From Pseudomonas sp. LBUM920 (GTDB lineage: Bacteria > Pseudomonadota > Gammaproteobacteria > Pseudomonadales > Pseudomonadaceae), in contig NZ_CP027762.1 of NCBI RefSeq assembly GCF_003852315.1, positions 2,089,501-2,153,500 on the forward strand: DNA of 64,000 bases, read 5' to 3'. Below are positions 17,369-26,121 of this stretch, piece by piece; position 1 is the first letter of the stretch, and every line of letters begins with the position of its first letter. The notes under the pieces are model-generated. The model was given only the letters and a program-made list of their open reading frames with translations, was not told where the DNA came from and made no database searches. Both the position numbers and the translations under genes were made by a program.

Positions 17369-17398
17369 AAGCCCGCTCATTGAGCGGGCTTTTTTTTG
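17369..17398 (+). terminator. Terminator of tRNA operon copy 2
   Basis: AAGCCCGCTC-ATT-GAGCGGGCTT followed by eight T's. It lies just beyond the end of the convergent MFS gene. Confidence 0.92.
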
Positions 17399-17406
17399 CC
17401 TGCGAT

Positions 17407-18921
17407 TCAGCTCGGTGATTCAACGGCGGGCGCCGTGGGGATCGGCGCGACTTCGCGTCGGCTCAGAAACGCGAACACCACCGCCGCCGTGAGCAGGGTG
17501 AGCCCCGCCAACCCTTGCAGCAAGGTGTTGAAGCCTGCGAGGTAGGCCGTGCGCAGCCCCGCCAGTGGCAGGGTCGCACTGGCGTGTCGGGCATCGCCCA
17601 TGACCAACTGCTGGGCAATCACCGACACGTCCTGCGCCGTGCCGGCTTGCAGATGACGCGCGACCAACGCACTCAATACCGCCAGGGTGATTGCCAGAGC
17701 CACACCTTCACTGGCGACGCGGGTGGTATTGAAAATCCCTGCCGCCATCCCCGCGCGTTCTTTGGGCACCACGCTGATCGCCAGGCCGTCCATCAACCCC
17801 CAGGGCAATCCGGTGCCGATGCCGATAACCAGCATCGCGGCGACGGTCTGCACGGGGTGGCCGACGTTGACCAGGCTCAACCCGTACAGGCCTGCCGCCG
17901 CAATCAGCAGGCCGATAGCGCACAGCAGTCCCGCCGACAGCCAGCGCGTGAGGCTTGCCGCGATAATCGGCACCACCAGCATCGGCGCCGACAACGCCAG
18001 CATCATCAACCCCGCGTCAAATGCGCTGGCACCCTCCACACCGATAAACCGCAGCGGCAGTAGCACGATCAACACGATGTAGCAGTAACAGGTGCCGATC
18101 GGCAGCAACTGCACGCCGATAAAGCGGGGAAAACGAAACAACTCCAGCGCCAGCATCGGTTGGCTGGCGCGATGTTCCACGAGGATAAACACCAGCAAAA
18201 ACACGGCTGCTGACGCGAGCAGGGCATGGATCGTCGATGAGGCCCAACCGTGTTCGGGGGCCAGGATGACCGCCGTCGTCAAGGTCACCAGCATGGCCGA
18301 AAACGTCAGTACGCCGGCCAGGTCCAGGCGCAGCGCCTGCGGGTCGCGGCTCTCGCGCATTTTGGGGGCGGCGAACAACAGCGACAGGCCCGCCAGCAAC
18401 GCCGTGGTGAGGAATACCGCGCGCCAACCCCACTGTTCAATCAACAGCCCCGACACCAGGGGGCCGAATGCCAACCCCGCGCCAAACGTGCTGCCCAGCA
18501 GGCTGAAGGCTCGGGTGCGCGCATGCCCGTCAAACTCCTGCGCCAGTGCCGCGCAGCCGCTGGCCAGCGCAGTGGCTGCCGCAACCCCTTGCACGCCGCG
18601 CAATATATCCAGCCACACAATGCCCGGGGCCACGGCCAGCAGCAGTGACACCAGGGTAAACAGCAGCATGCCCGACAAAAACAACCGCTTGCGCCCATAG
18701 CGGTCGGCCAGGGTGCCAGCGGCCATCAACAGGCTGCCGAAACTGAGCATGAACGCGTTGGTAATCCAGGCCAATTGCGCAGGATGGGCCGCAAATGCCT
18801 CACCGATAAACGGCGTGGCCACGGCGCCGCCGGTGAAACTCATGGGTAATACCAGCGCCGCGAGGCAAATCGCCGCCAGAATGACATAGCTGCCAGGCGC
18901 GGATTCAGTGGTTGCGTTCAT
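17407..18921 (-). CDS. DHA2-family MFS exporter (EmrB/QacA-like)
   Basis: A 504-residue MFS protein with about fourteen transmembrane segments, the DHA2 architecture. Motif A appears as GTLADRYGRKRLFL (about residues 67-80) and motif C as LGSTFGAGLAFGPLVSG (about 142-158). DHA2 proteins export drugs or toxic metabolites using the proton gradient. The start at ATG 18921 opens with a short hydrophilic tail before TM1. It is divergent from a LysR gene; the 103-bp gap carries a TCCGCT-CAA-AGCGGA inverted repeat, so LysR control is likely. Substrate unknown. Confidence 0.88.
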   Translation of the reverse strand: MNATTESAPGSYVILAAICLAALVLPMSFTGGAVATPFIGEAFAAHPAQLAWITNAFMLSFGSLLMAAGTLADRYGRKRLFLSGMLLFTLVSLLLAVAPGIVWLDILRGVQGVAAATALASGCAALAQEFDGHARTRAFSLLGSTFGAGLAFGPLVSGLLIEQWGWRAVFLTTALLAGLSLLFAAPKMRESRDPQALRLDLAGVLTFSAMLVTLTTAVILAPEHGWASSTIHALLASAAVFLLVFILVEHRASQPMLALELFRFPRFIGVQLLPIGTCYCYIVLIVLLPLRFIGVEGASAFDAGLMMLALSAPMLVVPIIAASLTRWLSAGLLCAIGLLIAAAGLYGLSLVNVGHPVQTVAAMLVIGIGTGLPWGLMDGLAISVVPKERAGMAAGIFNTTRVASEGVALAITLAVLSALVARHLQAGTAQDVSVIAQQLVMGDARHASATLPLAGLRTAYLAGFNTLLQGLAGLTLLTAAVVFAFLSRREVAPIPTAPAVESPS

Positions 18922-18991
18922 GGGCGTTCCCGTCGGTCTATAAAGATAAAGACTCTAATCAGGATGTAATCGTGGATAAACAGGTCTACAT

Positions 18992-19006
18992 TCCGCTCAA
19001 AGCGGA
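18992..19006. promoter_or_regulatory. Candidate operator between the DHA2 exporter and LysR gene
   Basis: Perfect 6-bp inverted repeat TCCGCT-CAA-AGCGGA in the shared promoter region. LysR sites are usually longer T-N11-A palindromes, so this may be only part of the site. Confidence 0.35.
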
Positions 19007-19024
19007 CTAAAAGGATGCAATGAC

Positions 19025-19948
19025 GTGACGGACAATCTCAGCGGTGTGATCGCCTTCGTGAAAACCGCAGAAGCCCTGAGCTTTGTAGCCGCGGCGCGTA
19101 CGCTGGGGATTTCCGCTTCGGCGGTGGGCAAAAATGTTGCCAGGCTTGAGGCCGAGCTTAATGTGCGGCTGCTGCACCGCAGTACCCGCAAGGTCAGTCT
19201 CACGGCTGAAGGGCAGATGTTCTACGAGCGCAGCCGCAAGATCCTCGATGACCTGCACGACGCCCGCGCGATGCTTTCGCATGCCATGCAGGCACCGCGC
19301 GGCAAGCTGCGCGTGAGCCTGCCCACCATCGGCTATCGCTTTCTGTTTCCGCACATGCTCGCCTTCAGAAAAGCCTACCCGGAGATCGAGCTGGAACTGG
19401 ACTTCAACGACCACCTGGTGGATGTGATCGAGGAGGGGTTCGACGTCGTGATCCGCAGCGGTGGGTTGGCCGATTCGACACTGATGGCGCGCAAGCTTGG
19501 GCCTTTTCGCTTTGTGCTGTGTGCGTCGCCCAAGTACCTGCAGGCCAATGGCCGACCCCAAACCCTCAGTGATCTTGAACACCACCAGTGCCTGCGTTAT
19601 CGGTTTGCGACCACCGGCAAAATCATGGATTGGACCTTGTCCGCCAACCCCGCGATGACCCAGTTGCGCCTGCCCACGGCGCTGACCTTGAACAACATGG
19701 AAGCCATGCTCAGGGCCGCCGTCGATGGCCATGGCATTGCCTATGTGCCGGACTTCCTGGCCCGTGAGGCGCTGGCCCAGGCACAGCTGGACACCGTGTT
19801 GGACGGGCACTCCGATGACCAGGGCCAATTCTGGGCGCTGTGGCCTTCCAGCCGGCACCTCTCGCCCAAGATCCGCGTGTTCGTGGACTTTGCCGCTGAG
19901 CGTCTGTTTACAAACCCATCAACCGGTACCCCACTTGCAACTCGGTAA
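19025..19948 (+). CDS. LysR-family transcriptional regulator
   Basis: A 307-residue LysR regulator. Winged helix-turn-helix at residues 18-50 (FVAARTLGISASAVGKNVAR is the recognition region), followed by the two-lobed effector domain. Start is GTG 19025, with AAGGA nine bases upstream; the nearby ATG at 19020 runs into a stop after two codons. It is divergent from the DHA2 exporter, which it probably controls. Its 3' end overlaps kdpE on the opposite strand by 41 bp. Confidence 0.88.
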   Translation: MTDNLSGVIAFVKTAEALSFVAAARTLGISASAVGKNVARLEAELNVRLLHRSTRKVSLTAEGQMFYERSRKILDDLHDARAMLSHAMQAPRGKLRVSLPTIGYRFLFPHMLAFRKAYPEIELELDFNDHLVDVIEEGFDVVIRSGGLADSTLMARKLGPFRFVLCASPKYLQANGRPQTLSDLEHHQCLRYRFATTGKIMDWTLSANPAMTQLRLPTALTLNNMEAMLRAAVDGHGIAYVPDFLAREALAQAQLDTVLDGHSDDQGQFWALWPSSRHLSPKIRVFVDFAAERLFTNPSTGTPLATR

Positions 19949-20600
19949 TAAAGTGCTGCGGCTGCGCCGGGTCCGCCTCCAGTTTTTGCCGCAAATGCGC
20001 CATGTGCACGCGCAAATAATGGGGACGGTCGATGTAATCCAGGCCCCACACTTCCAGCAATAATTGCCGATGCGTCAACACCCGGCTTTGGCCACGAAGC
20101 ATTGCACAGAGCAGGCGGTATTCGATGGGCGTGAGGTGCACCGGTTGCCCCTGGCGCCACACTTCATGCGTCGACAGGTCCACGGCAATGTCGCCAAACG
20201 CCACTTTGCTGGTGGCCGCCGCGGTACCCGTTTGCCCGTGCCGGCGCAGCTGTGCGCGGATGCGTGCGAGCAGCTCGGGCACGCCAAAGGGCTTGGTCAG
20301 GTAGTCATCGGCACCGGCGTCCAGGGCGGCGACTTTTTCTTCCTCGCGATCACGTGCCGACAGCACCAGAATCGGCACCGCCAGCCAGCCGCGCAATTCG
20401 CTGATCAGCTGTTTGCCGTCTCCATCCGGCAGGCCGAGGTCGACGATCACCAGGTCCGGCTGTCGGCTGGCGGCATGGATCAGCGCGCGTTTGACGCTGT
20501 CGGCCTCGAACACCTGAAACCCTTCGTCTTGCAGGGCGATCCCGACGAAGCGGCGGATGTTGGCCTCGTCTTCCACAATCAAAATGCGTGCAGTGCTCAT
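19908..20600 (-). CDS. kdpE: Response regulator KdpE
   Basis: A 230-residue OmpR-type response regulator. The receiver domain has the acidic pair in IVEDEAN, the phosphorylated aspartate in VIVDLGLPDGDG (about residue 53) and the conserved lysine in LTKPFG (about residue 102). A C-terminal winged-helix domain follows. It overlaps kdpD by four bases (ATGA) and so is translationally coupled to its sensor. KdpE activates kdpFABC under potassium limitation. The stop at 19908 lies inside the convergent LysR gene. Confidence 0.95.
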   Translation of the reverse strand: MSTARILIVEDEANIRRFVGIALQDEGFQVFEADSVKRALIHAASRQPDLVIVDLGLPDGDGKQLISELRGWLAVPILVLSARDREEEKVAALDAGADDYLTKPFGVPELLARIRAQLRRHGQTGTAAATSKVAFGDIAVDLSTHEVWRQGQPVHLTPIEYRLLCAMLRGQSRVLTHRQLLLEVWGLDYIDRPHYLRVHMAHLRQKLEADPAQPQHFITELQVGYRLMGL

Positions 20601-23248
20601 AGGGTTTCCATAAGCGGCGGGGTACCCGCCGGTAACGTGATAGTGAAGTGCATGCCGCCCACCTGACCGGGGTTGGCTTCGATGCGCCCGCCATGGGCCT
20701 CGACGATGCGTTTGGCCAGCGCCAGGCCCAGGCCGATGCCGGCGACGGACGACTCCTGCTGGCCGCGCGCGAAGGGTTCGAACAGATTGGCTGGTGCTTT
20801 GCCTGGGCCGTTGTCGCTGACGTGCAGCACGATGCTGCCCGCGGTCGAGCAGGCTGCAACGGTGATGACCGTGCCCGGCGGCGTGTACTTGGCAGCGTTG
20901 TCGAGCAGGTTGACCAGCACCCGCTCGATCAACAGTGCGTCGATTTCCACCAGTGGCAAGTGCGGGTCCAGCGCGGTGAGCACGCGGTGGTGCGCGAGCG
21001 GCTCACGCAGCTGGCGCAACGCGCTGCCGACGACTTCTTCCAGCGAATGCCATTGCCGGTTCAGGCGCACGCCGCGTTCCTGCATGCGGGCCATGTCCAG
21101 CAGGTTTTCGATCAGGCGCTGCATCGAGGTGGCCTGTTCATGAATGCCATTGAGCAACTCGGTCAGCGGCCCCGGTGGGGCGTGGGGCAGGGCGGTGTCG
21201 GCGGCGCCGATCAGTGTGGTCAGGGGCGTGCGCAGGTCGTGGGAAATGGCCGCGAGCAAGGTGTTGCGCATTTTCTCGCCTTCCATCTGCACCAGCGTGC
21301 TTTGCGCCACTTCGACGAAGTGCACGCGTTCCAGTGCAATTGCCAGTTGGCTCATGCAGGCTTCCAGCAGGCGGCGTTCCTGCGGATCGCTCAGGCGTTC
21401 GCTCTGGGCCAGTTCCAGCACCAGCACACCGCGCACGCGCATCGGGGCCTTGAGCGGCAAATAGCAGCCGTTGGCCGCCGACAACGTGTCGGTGCCATGG
21501 CCGGCCGCCTGGCCGTGGTCATAAGTCCATTGGGCGATGCTGTCGTCAATCGGCAGCCCGCTCGCGCTGACGCTGTGCACGCCATCGGCGGCGTCCGGCA
21601 GCGCCAGGCCGACCCGCGCTTCAAACACGCCACTGAACGTGCGCAGGGCCACTTCGCTGATTTGCTCCACCGTCAACGCGGCCGACAGGTCGCGGGCCAG
21701 CCGCGCCAGGGAGGTGGCGCGTCGCTCGCGGGCGGCGGCGGTGCGGGCTTCGTGGCGCAAGCGCGCGGTGAGTTGCCCGGTGATCAGGGCGATGCCGAGC
21801 ATCAGCGCAAAGGTGAAGAAATACTGGGTGTCATTGACGGTGAACGAGTAACGCGGCTGCACAAAAAAGAAGTCAAAGCACAGCACCGCGAGCATCGCCG
21901 CCCACACACCGGGGCCGCGCCCAAACCGCAGAGCCACCAGCACCACCGTCAGCAAAAACAGCATGACCACGTTGGCCAGGTCAAACACCTGCAGCAGCAG
22001 GGCGGCGACCGCAGTGGCGGCGAAACACGCCAGGCTTGCCCACAGATACGCCAGCCGGGTGCCCGCCGCCGGCACGGTTTTTTCGACGACCGGCGGCTTG
22101 CCCGGCAGCAGCCCGTGGGCAATCACGATCTGATCGATTTGCGGGTGGTGCCGGCTGATCCGGTCGCTGACCGATTGATGCCAGAACCGCCAGGCCCGGC
22201 GCGGATGATGGCCCAGCACCAGGCGATTCGCGTTGTGCTCGCGGGCGCAGGCGGCCAGCGCCTCGGCCACGTCCATGCCCGGCAGTGTGGCGGTGTCGGC
22301 ACCGAATTCGGCCGCCAGCGCCAGGGTTTTCATCGCCGTCAGGTAGCGCCTGGCGCCACGCCCTTGATGCGCGGCCACGTGCACCACGATCCAGTCGGCT
22401 TCGAGTTTTTGCGCCAGCCGCGCAGCTTCGCGCACCAGGCGCTCGTCGCCAGCATCGCCCGCCACGCCGACCAGCAGGCGCTCGCGGGCGGGCCACACGG
22501 TACTGATCGAACGCTCGCGGCGGTACACGCGCATTTGTGTGTCGACCCGATCCGCCGTGCGCCGCAGCGCCAGTTCGCGCAACGCCAGCAGGTTGCCCTT
22601 GCGGAAAAAATGCCGCGACGCGCGCTCGGCCTGCGGACCCAGGTACACCTTGCCGTCCTTGAGGCGTTGCAGCAGATCGTCGGGCGGCAGGTCGATCACC
22701 ACCACTTCGTGGGCGTTATCGAACACGTGATCCGGCACGGTTTCGCGCACGCGAATGCCGATGATGCCGCTGACCAAATCATTCAGGCTTTCCAGGTGCT
22801 GGACGTTCAGCGTGGTCCACACGTCGATACCGGCGCTGAGCAACTCTTCAATGTCTTGCCAGCGTTTGGGGTGGCGCGAACCGGGTACGTTGCTGTGGGC
22901 CAATTCGTCCACCAGTACCACGGCGGGGTGCCGGCGCAGGGCGGCGTCGAGGTCGAATTCGCTGAGCGCGAACTCGCGGTGCAACAAGGCGGCGCGGGGC
23001 AGTTGTTCCAAGCCTTGGAGCCACTGGGCGGTCTCCGCGCGACCGTGGGTTTCTATCACGCCAGCGAGCAGGTCGCGGCCCAGCGCAACTTCGCGTTGCG
23101 CCGCCGCGAGCATCGCGCAGGTTTTGCCCACGCCGGCATTGGAGCCAAAGTAGATACGCAATTTGCCGCGCAAGGCGGCCTGTTCTTCCAGCTGTACCCG
23201 GGCCAATAAGGCGTCGGGGTCGGGGCGGTCGTCGTTTAATGCGGGCAT
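20597..23248 (-). CDS. kdpD: Potassium/turgor sensor histidine kinase KdpD
   Basis: An 883-residue sensor kinase, the normal length for KdpD (about 890). Order: N-terminal KdpD domain with a Walker A-like GSNAGVGKTCAM (about residues 35-46); universal-stress-protein-like domain (to about residue 370); four transmembrane helices (about 395-500); GAF-type region; then dimerisation/phosphoacceptor site AAISHDLRTPLTTL and an HATPase domain with NLLDNAAKYTPPG and DNGPGKAPANLFEPFARG. It senses low K+ and phosphorylates KdpE. A REP lies between kdpB and kdpD, but the genes are co-directional and may still be read through. Confidence 0.95.
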   Translation of the reverse strand: MPALNDDRPDPDALLARVQLEEQAALRGKLRIYFGSNAGVGKTCAMLAAAQREVALGRDLLAGVIETHGRAETAQWLQGLEQLPRAALLHREFALSEFDLDAALRRHPAVVLVDELAHSNVPGSRHPKRWQDIEELLSAGIDVWTTLNVQHLESLNDLVSGIIGIRVRETVPDHVFDNAHEVVVIDLPPDDLLQRLKDGKVYLGPQAERASRHFFRKGNLLALRELALRRTADRVDTQMRVYRRERSISTVWPARERLLVGVAGDAGDERLVREAARLAQKLEADWIVVHVAAHQGRGARRYLTAMKTLALAAEFGADTATLPGMDVAEALAACAREHNANRLVLGHHPRRAWRFWHQSVSDRISRHHPQIDQIVIAHGLLPGKPPVVEKTVPAAGTRLAYLWASLACFAATAVAALLLQVFDLANVVMLFLLTVVLVALRFGRGPGVWAAMLAVLCFDFFFVQPRYSFTVNDTQYFFTFALMLGIALITGQLTARLRHEARTAAARERRATSLARLARDLSAALTVEQISEVALRTFSGVFEARVGLALPDAADGVHSVSASGLPIDDSIAQWTYDHGQAAGHGTDTLSAANGCYLPLKAPMRVRGVLVLELAQSERLSDPQERRLLEACMSQLAIALERVHFVEVAQSTLVQMEGEKMRNTLLAAISHDLRTPLTTLIGAADTALPHAPPGPLTELLNGIHEQATSMQRLIENLLDMARMQERGVRLNRQWHSLEEVVGSALRQLREPLAHHRVLTALDPHLPLVEIDALLIERVLVNLLDNAAKYTPPGTVITVAACSTAGSIVLHVSDNGPGKAPANLFEPFARGQQESSVAGIGLGLALAKRIVEAHGGRIEANPGQVGGMHFTITLPAGTPPLMETL

Positions 23249-23279
23249 ATTCTTCCTGGTGAATACAGTGCTGTTACCT

Positions 23280-23366
23280 GTGGGAGCGGGCTTGCTCGCG
23301 AATGCGGTGGGTCAGTCACACATGCACTGACTGACCCTCCGCTTTCGCGAGCAAGCCCGCTCCCAC
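23280..23366. repeat. REP-type inverted repeat between kdpB and kdpD
   Basis: GTGGGAGCGGGCTTGCTCGC and its inverse GCGAGCAAGCCCGCTCCCAC. Unlike most REPs here it lies inside a probable operon, where such hairpins often modulate mRNA stability of the upstream part (kdpFABC). Confidence 0.88.
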
Positions 23367-23381
23367 ATTGGTTTGGCGGTG

Positions 23382-25451
23382 CTACACGAGACCCAACCCG
23401 CTAAGCAGCATGTCGATCAACTTGATCCCGGCAAACGGCACCAGCACACCGCCCAGCCCGTAGATCAGCAAGTTGCGGTTAAGCAGCGCCGCCGCACCAA
23501 TCGCCCGGTAAGTCACCCCGCGCAAGGCCAAGGGAATCAGCGCGACAATGATCAACGCGTTAAAAATCACCGCGCTGAGAATCGCCGAGTTGGGGCTGCT
23601 CAGGTGCATCACGTTCAATGCGCCGAGCTGTGGGTAGGTGGCGACAAACGCCGCCGGGATGATTGCGAAGTACTTCGCCACGTCATTCGCCACGCTGAAG
23701 GTGGTGAGGGCGCCGCGGGTCATCAGCATCTGTTTGCCCACCTCGACCACTTCGATCAGCTTGGTCGGGTTGCTGTCGAGGTCGACCATGTTGCCGGCCT
23801 CTTTGGCGGCCTGGGTGCCGCTGTTCATCGCCACCGCCACGTCGGCCTGGGCCAGTGCCGGCGCGTCGTTGGTGCCGTCGCCGGTCATGGCCACGAGCTT
23901 GCCCTGGGCCTGGTAGTCGCGGATCAATTGCAGCTTGTCTTCCGGGCGCGCCTCGGCGAGGAAGTCATCCACGCCGGCTTCCACCGCAATCGCGGCGGCG
24001 GTCAGGCGGTTGTCGCCGGTGATCATCACGGTCTTGATGCCCATGCGCCGCAGCTCGGCGAAGCGCTCCTTGATGCCGCCTTTGACCACGTCTTTAAGCT
24101 CCACCACGCCCAGCGCCTTGGCGCCGTCGCACACCACCAACGGCGTGCTGCCGCGTCGCGACACTTCATCGACCTTGGTCTGCAATGCTGCCGGGAAACT
24201 CCCGCCCAGCGCTTCGATATGGCTGCGAATCGCATCCGCCGCGCCCTTGCGAATCGCACGGCCTTCGGGCAAGTCCACGCCGCTCATGCGCGTTTGCGCC
24301 GTGAAGTGCACAAAGCTTGCGCCCAGGGCGTTGATGTCGCGCGCGCGGATGTCGAATTTCTGCTTGGCCAGCACCACGATGCTGCGGCCTTCCGGGGTTT
24401 CGTCGGCCAGGGACGCCAGTTGCGCAGCGTCCGCCAGCTCGGCTTCCTTCACACCCGGCGCCGGCAAGAAGCTGCTGGCCTGGCGGTTGCCCAGGGTGAT
24501 GGTGCCGGTCTTGTCCAGCAGCAACACGTCGACATCGCCCGCGGCTTCGACCGCCCGGCCCGAGGTGGCGATGACGTTCGCCGACATCATCCGGCTCATG
24601 CCCGCCACGCCGATGGCCGAAAGCAGGCCGCCGATGGTGGTGGGGATCAGGCACACCAGCAAGGCCACCAGCACCGTGGCGCTGATCACACTGCCGCTGC
24701 CGCTCATGGCCACGGCGAAGATCGAGTAAGGGCTCAGCGTGGCGATCACCAGCAGGAACAACAGGGTCAGGCCGACCAGCAAAATCGTCAGCGCAACTTC
24801 GTTGGGCGTCTTCTGGCGCTTGGCCGATTCAACCATCGAGATCATGCGGTCCAGGAACGATTCGCCGGGGTTGACGCTGATGCGCACCACCAGCCAATCC
24901 GACAGCACCCGCGTGCCGCCGGTGACCGAGGAAAAGTCGCCACCGGCCTCGCGAATCACCGGTGCCGATTCGCCGGTGATCGCGCTTTCATCCACCGAGG
25001 CCACGCCTTCGATCACCACGCCGTCCAGCGGCACCAGGTCGCCGGCTTCGATCAGCACCACGTTGTCTTTGCGCAGCAGGCCGGCTTCCAGCGGTAGCCA
25101 GGCGGCGCCGTGGCGCGGTTGCTGCAACAACTTGGCCAGGGTCTGGCGTTTCATGCCGCGCAGGCTGGCGGCCTGGGCGCGGCTGCGGCCTTCGGCCAAG
25201 GCTTCGGCGAAGTTGGCGAACAGCACGGTGAACCACAGCCACAAGGTGATGCTGAGGATGAAACCGCTGGGCGCTTCACCCTTGCCGCCCAGGGACTGGA
25301 ACCACAGCAGGGTGGTGAGAATGCTGCCCAGGTACACCACAAACATCACCGGGTTTTTCCATTGCGCCTGAGGCAGCAATTTCTTCAACGCGTCGACGCC
25401 GGCAGTGAGCACGATGCGTCGATCAAACAGAGGTAAACGAGCATTTTTCAT
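23382..25451 (-). CDS. kdpB: Potassium-transporting ATPase, subunit B
   Basis: A 689-residue P-type ATPase subunit that hydrolyses ATP to drive K+ uptake by KdpFABC in the inner membrane. Visible motifs: TGES in the actuator domain (ESAITGESAPV), the phosphorylated aspartate in LLLDKTGTITLGN, and the hinge TGDGTNDAPALAQADV. It also has MITGDNRLTA. About seven transmembrane helices; length equals that of other KdpB proteins. It is preceded by kdpC on the transcript map (minus strand order F-A-C-B here). The order differs from the common kdpFABC because the 689-residue B gene follows C; see findings. Confidence 0.93.
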   Translation of the reverse strand: MKNARLPLFDRRIVLTAGVDALKKLLPQAQWKNPVMFVVYLGSILTTLLWFQSLGGKGEAPSGFILSITLWLWFTVLFANFAEALAEGRSRAQAASLRGMKRQTLAKLLQQPRHGAAWLPLEAGLLRKDNVVLIEAGDLVPLDGVVIEGVASVDESAITGESAPVIREAGGDFSSVTGGTRVLSDWLVVRISVNPGESFLDRMISMVESAKRQKTPNEVALTILLVGLTLLFLLVIATLSPYSIFAVAMSGSGSVISATVLVALLVCLIPTTIGGLLSAIGVAGMSRMMSANVIATSGRAVEAAGDVDVLLLDKTGTITLGNRQASSFLPAPGVKEAELADAAQLASLADETPEGRSIVVLAKQKFDIRARDINALGASFVHFTAQTRMSGVDLPEGRAIRKGAADAIRSHIEALGGSFPAALQTKVDEVSRRGSTPLVVCDGAKALGVVELKDVVKGGIKERFAELRRMGIKTVMITGDNRLTAAAIAVEAGVDDFLAEARPEDKLQLIRDYQAQGKLVAMTGDGTNDAPALAQADVAVAMNSGTQAAKEAGNMVDLDSNPTKLIEVVEVGKQMLMTRGALTTFSVANDVAKYFAIIPAAFVATYPQLGALNVMHLSSPNSAILSAVIFNALIIVALIPLALRGVTYRAIGAAALLNRNLLIYGLGGVLVPFAGIKLIDMLLSGLGLV

Positions 25452-25463
25452 GAGGGCAATCTC

Positions 25464-26111
25464 TTACTCACTGACCGCAATAGAGGGCTGATGTGCATCC
25501 AGCGCCAAGTTGAGTTGCAGCACATTCACCCGTGGCTCGCCGAGCAGGCCGAGGGTGCGTGCGGCGGTGTGGTCGTTGAGCAGTTGCAGCAGGTCGGCCT
25601 CGGGGATATGGCGCAACCGCGCTACCCGTGCCAGTTGCAGCCGGGCGTTGGCCACCGAGATATGCGGGTCGAGGCCCGAGGCGGAAGCCGTGACCGCGTC
25701 CACCGGCACCGGGGCGTCGGCCGGCAGGCCGTTGTCCTGGCGATAGGCCTTGGCGCGTGCGGCGACCTGATCCAGCAGTTTCTGGCTGGTCGGGCCCAGG
25801 TTGCTCGCGCCACTGGAACCGGCGTTGTAGGGCTGCGACACGCTTTTACTCGGGTCTTGCGGGTCGGCGCCGAGGGTCATGCTCGGGCGGCCCTGGAAGT
25901 ACTCAGGCTTGGTGAAGTTTTGGCCGATCAACGCTGAGCCGATCACCAGGCCGTCGCGTTCAATCAGCGAGCCACTGGCCTGATACGGGAACAACAGTTG
26001 CGCGGCCACGGTGGTGAAAGCGGGGTACGCCAGGCCGGTCAGCAGCATGAAAAACACTGCCGACACCAGCACCGGACGCAGCAGCCCTTTGAATATCGAT
26101 TGAGTCGTCAT
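25464..26111 (-). CDS. kdpC: Potassium-transporting ATPase, subunit C
   Basis: A 215-residue single-span protein of the KdpFABC pump. It has one N-terminal transmembrane helix (LLRPVLVSAVFFMLLTGLAY) and a periplasmic domain with the conserved GQNFTKPEYFQGRPS and SASGLDPHIS segments. Start chosen at ATG 26111 because AAGGA lies seven bases upstream; ATG 26117 is too close to it. It lies between kdpA (10 bp upstream) and kdpB (12 bp downstream) on the same transcript. Confidence 0.95.
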   Translation of the reverse strand: MTTQSIFKGLLRPVLVSAVFFMLLTGLAYPAFTTVAAQLLFPYQASGSLIERDGLVIGSALIGQNFTKPEYFQGRPSMTLGADPQDPSKSVSQPYNAGSSGASNLGPTSQKLLDQVAARAKAYRQDNGLPADAPVPVDAVTASASGLDPHISVANARLQLARVARLRHIPEADLLQLLNDHTAARTLGLLGEPRVNVLQLNLALDAHQPSIAVSE

Positions 26112-26121
26112 CAACATGTCC

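Noticed and set aside
20648..23209. Very long plus-strand open frame (about 850 codons) opposite kdpD
   Set aside because: It is the codon-position shadow of the high-GC kdpD gene. The product is Gln/His/Arg/Gly-rich with no domain, and kdpD has all its motifs on the other strand. The same holds for long antisense frames over fadE, kdpB, kdpA and prc.
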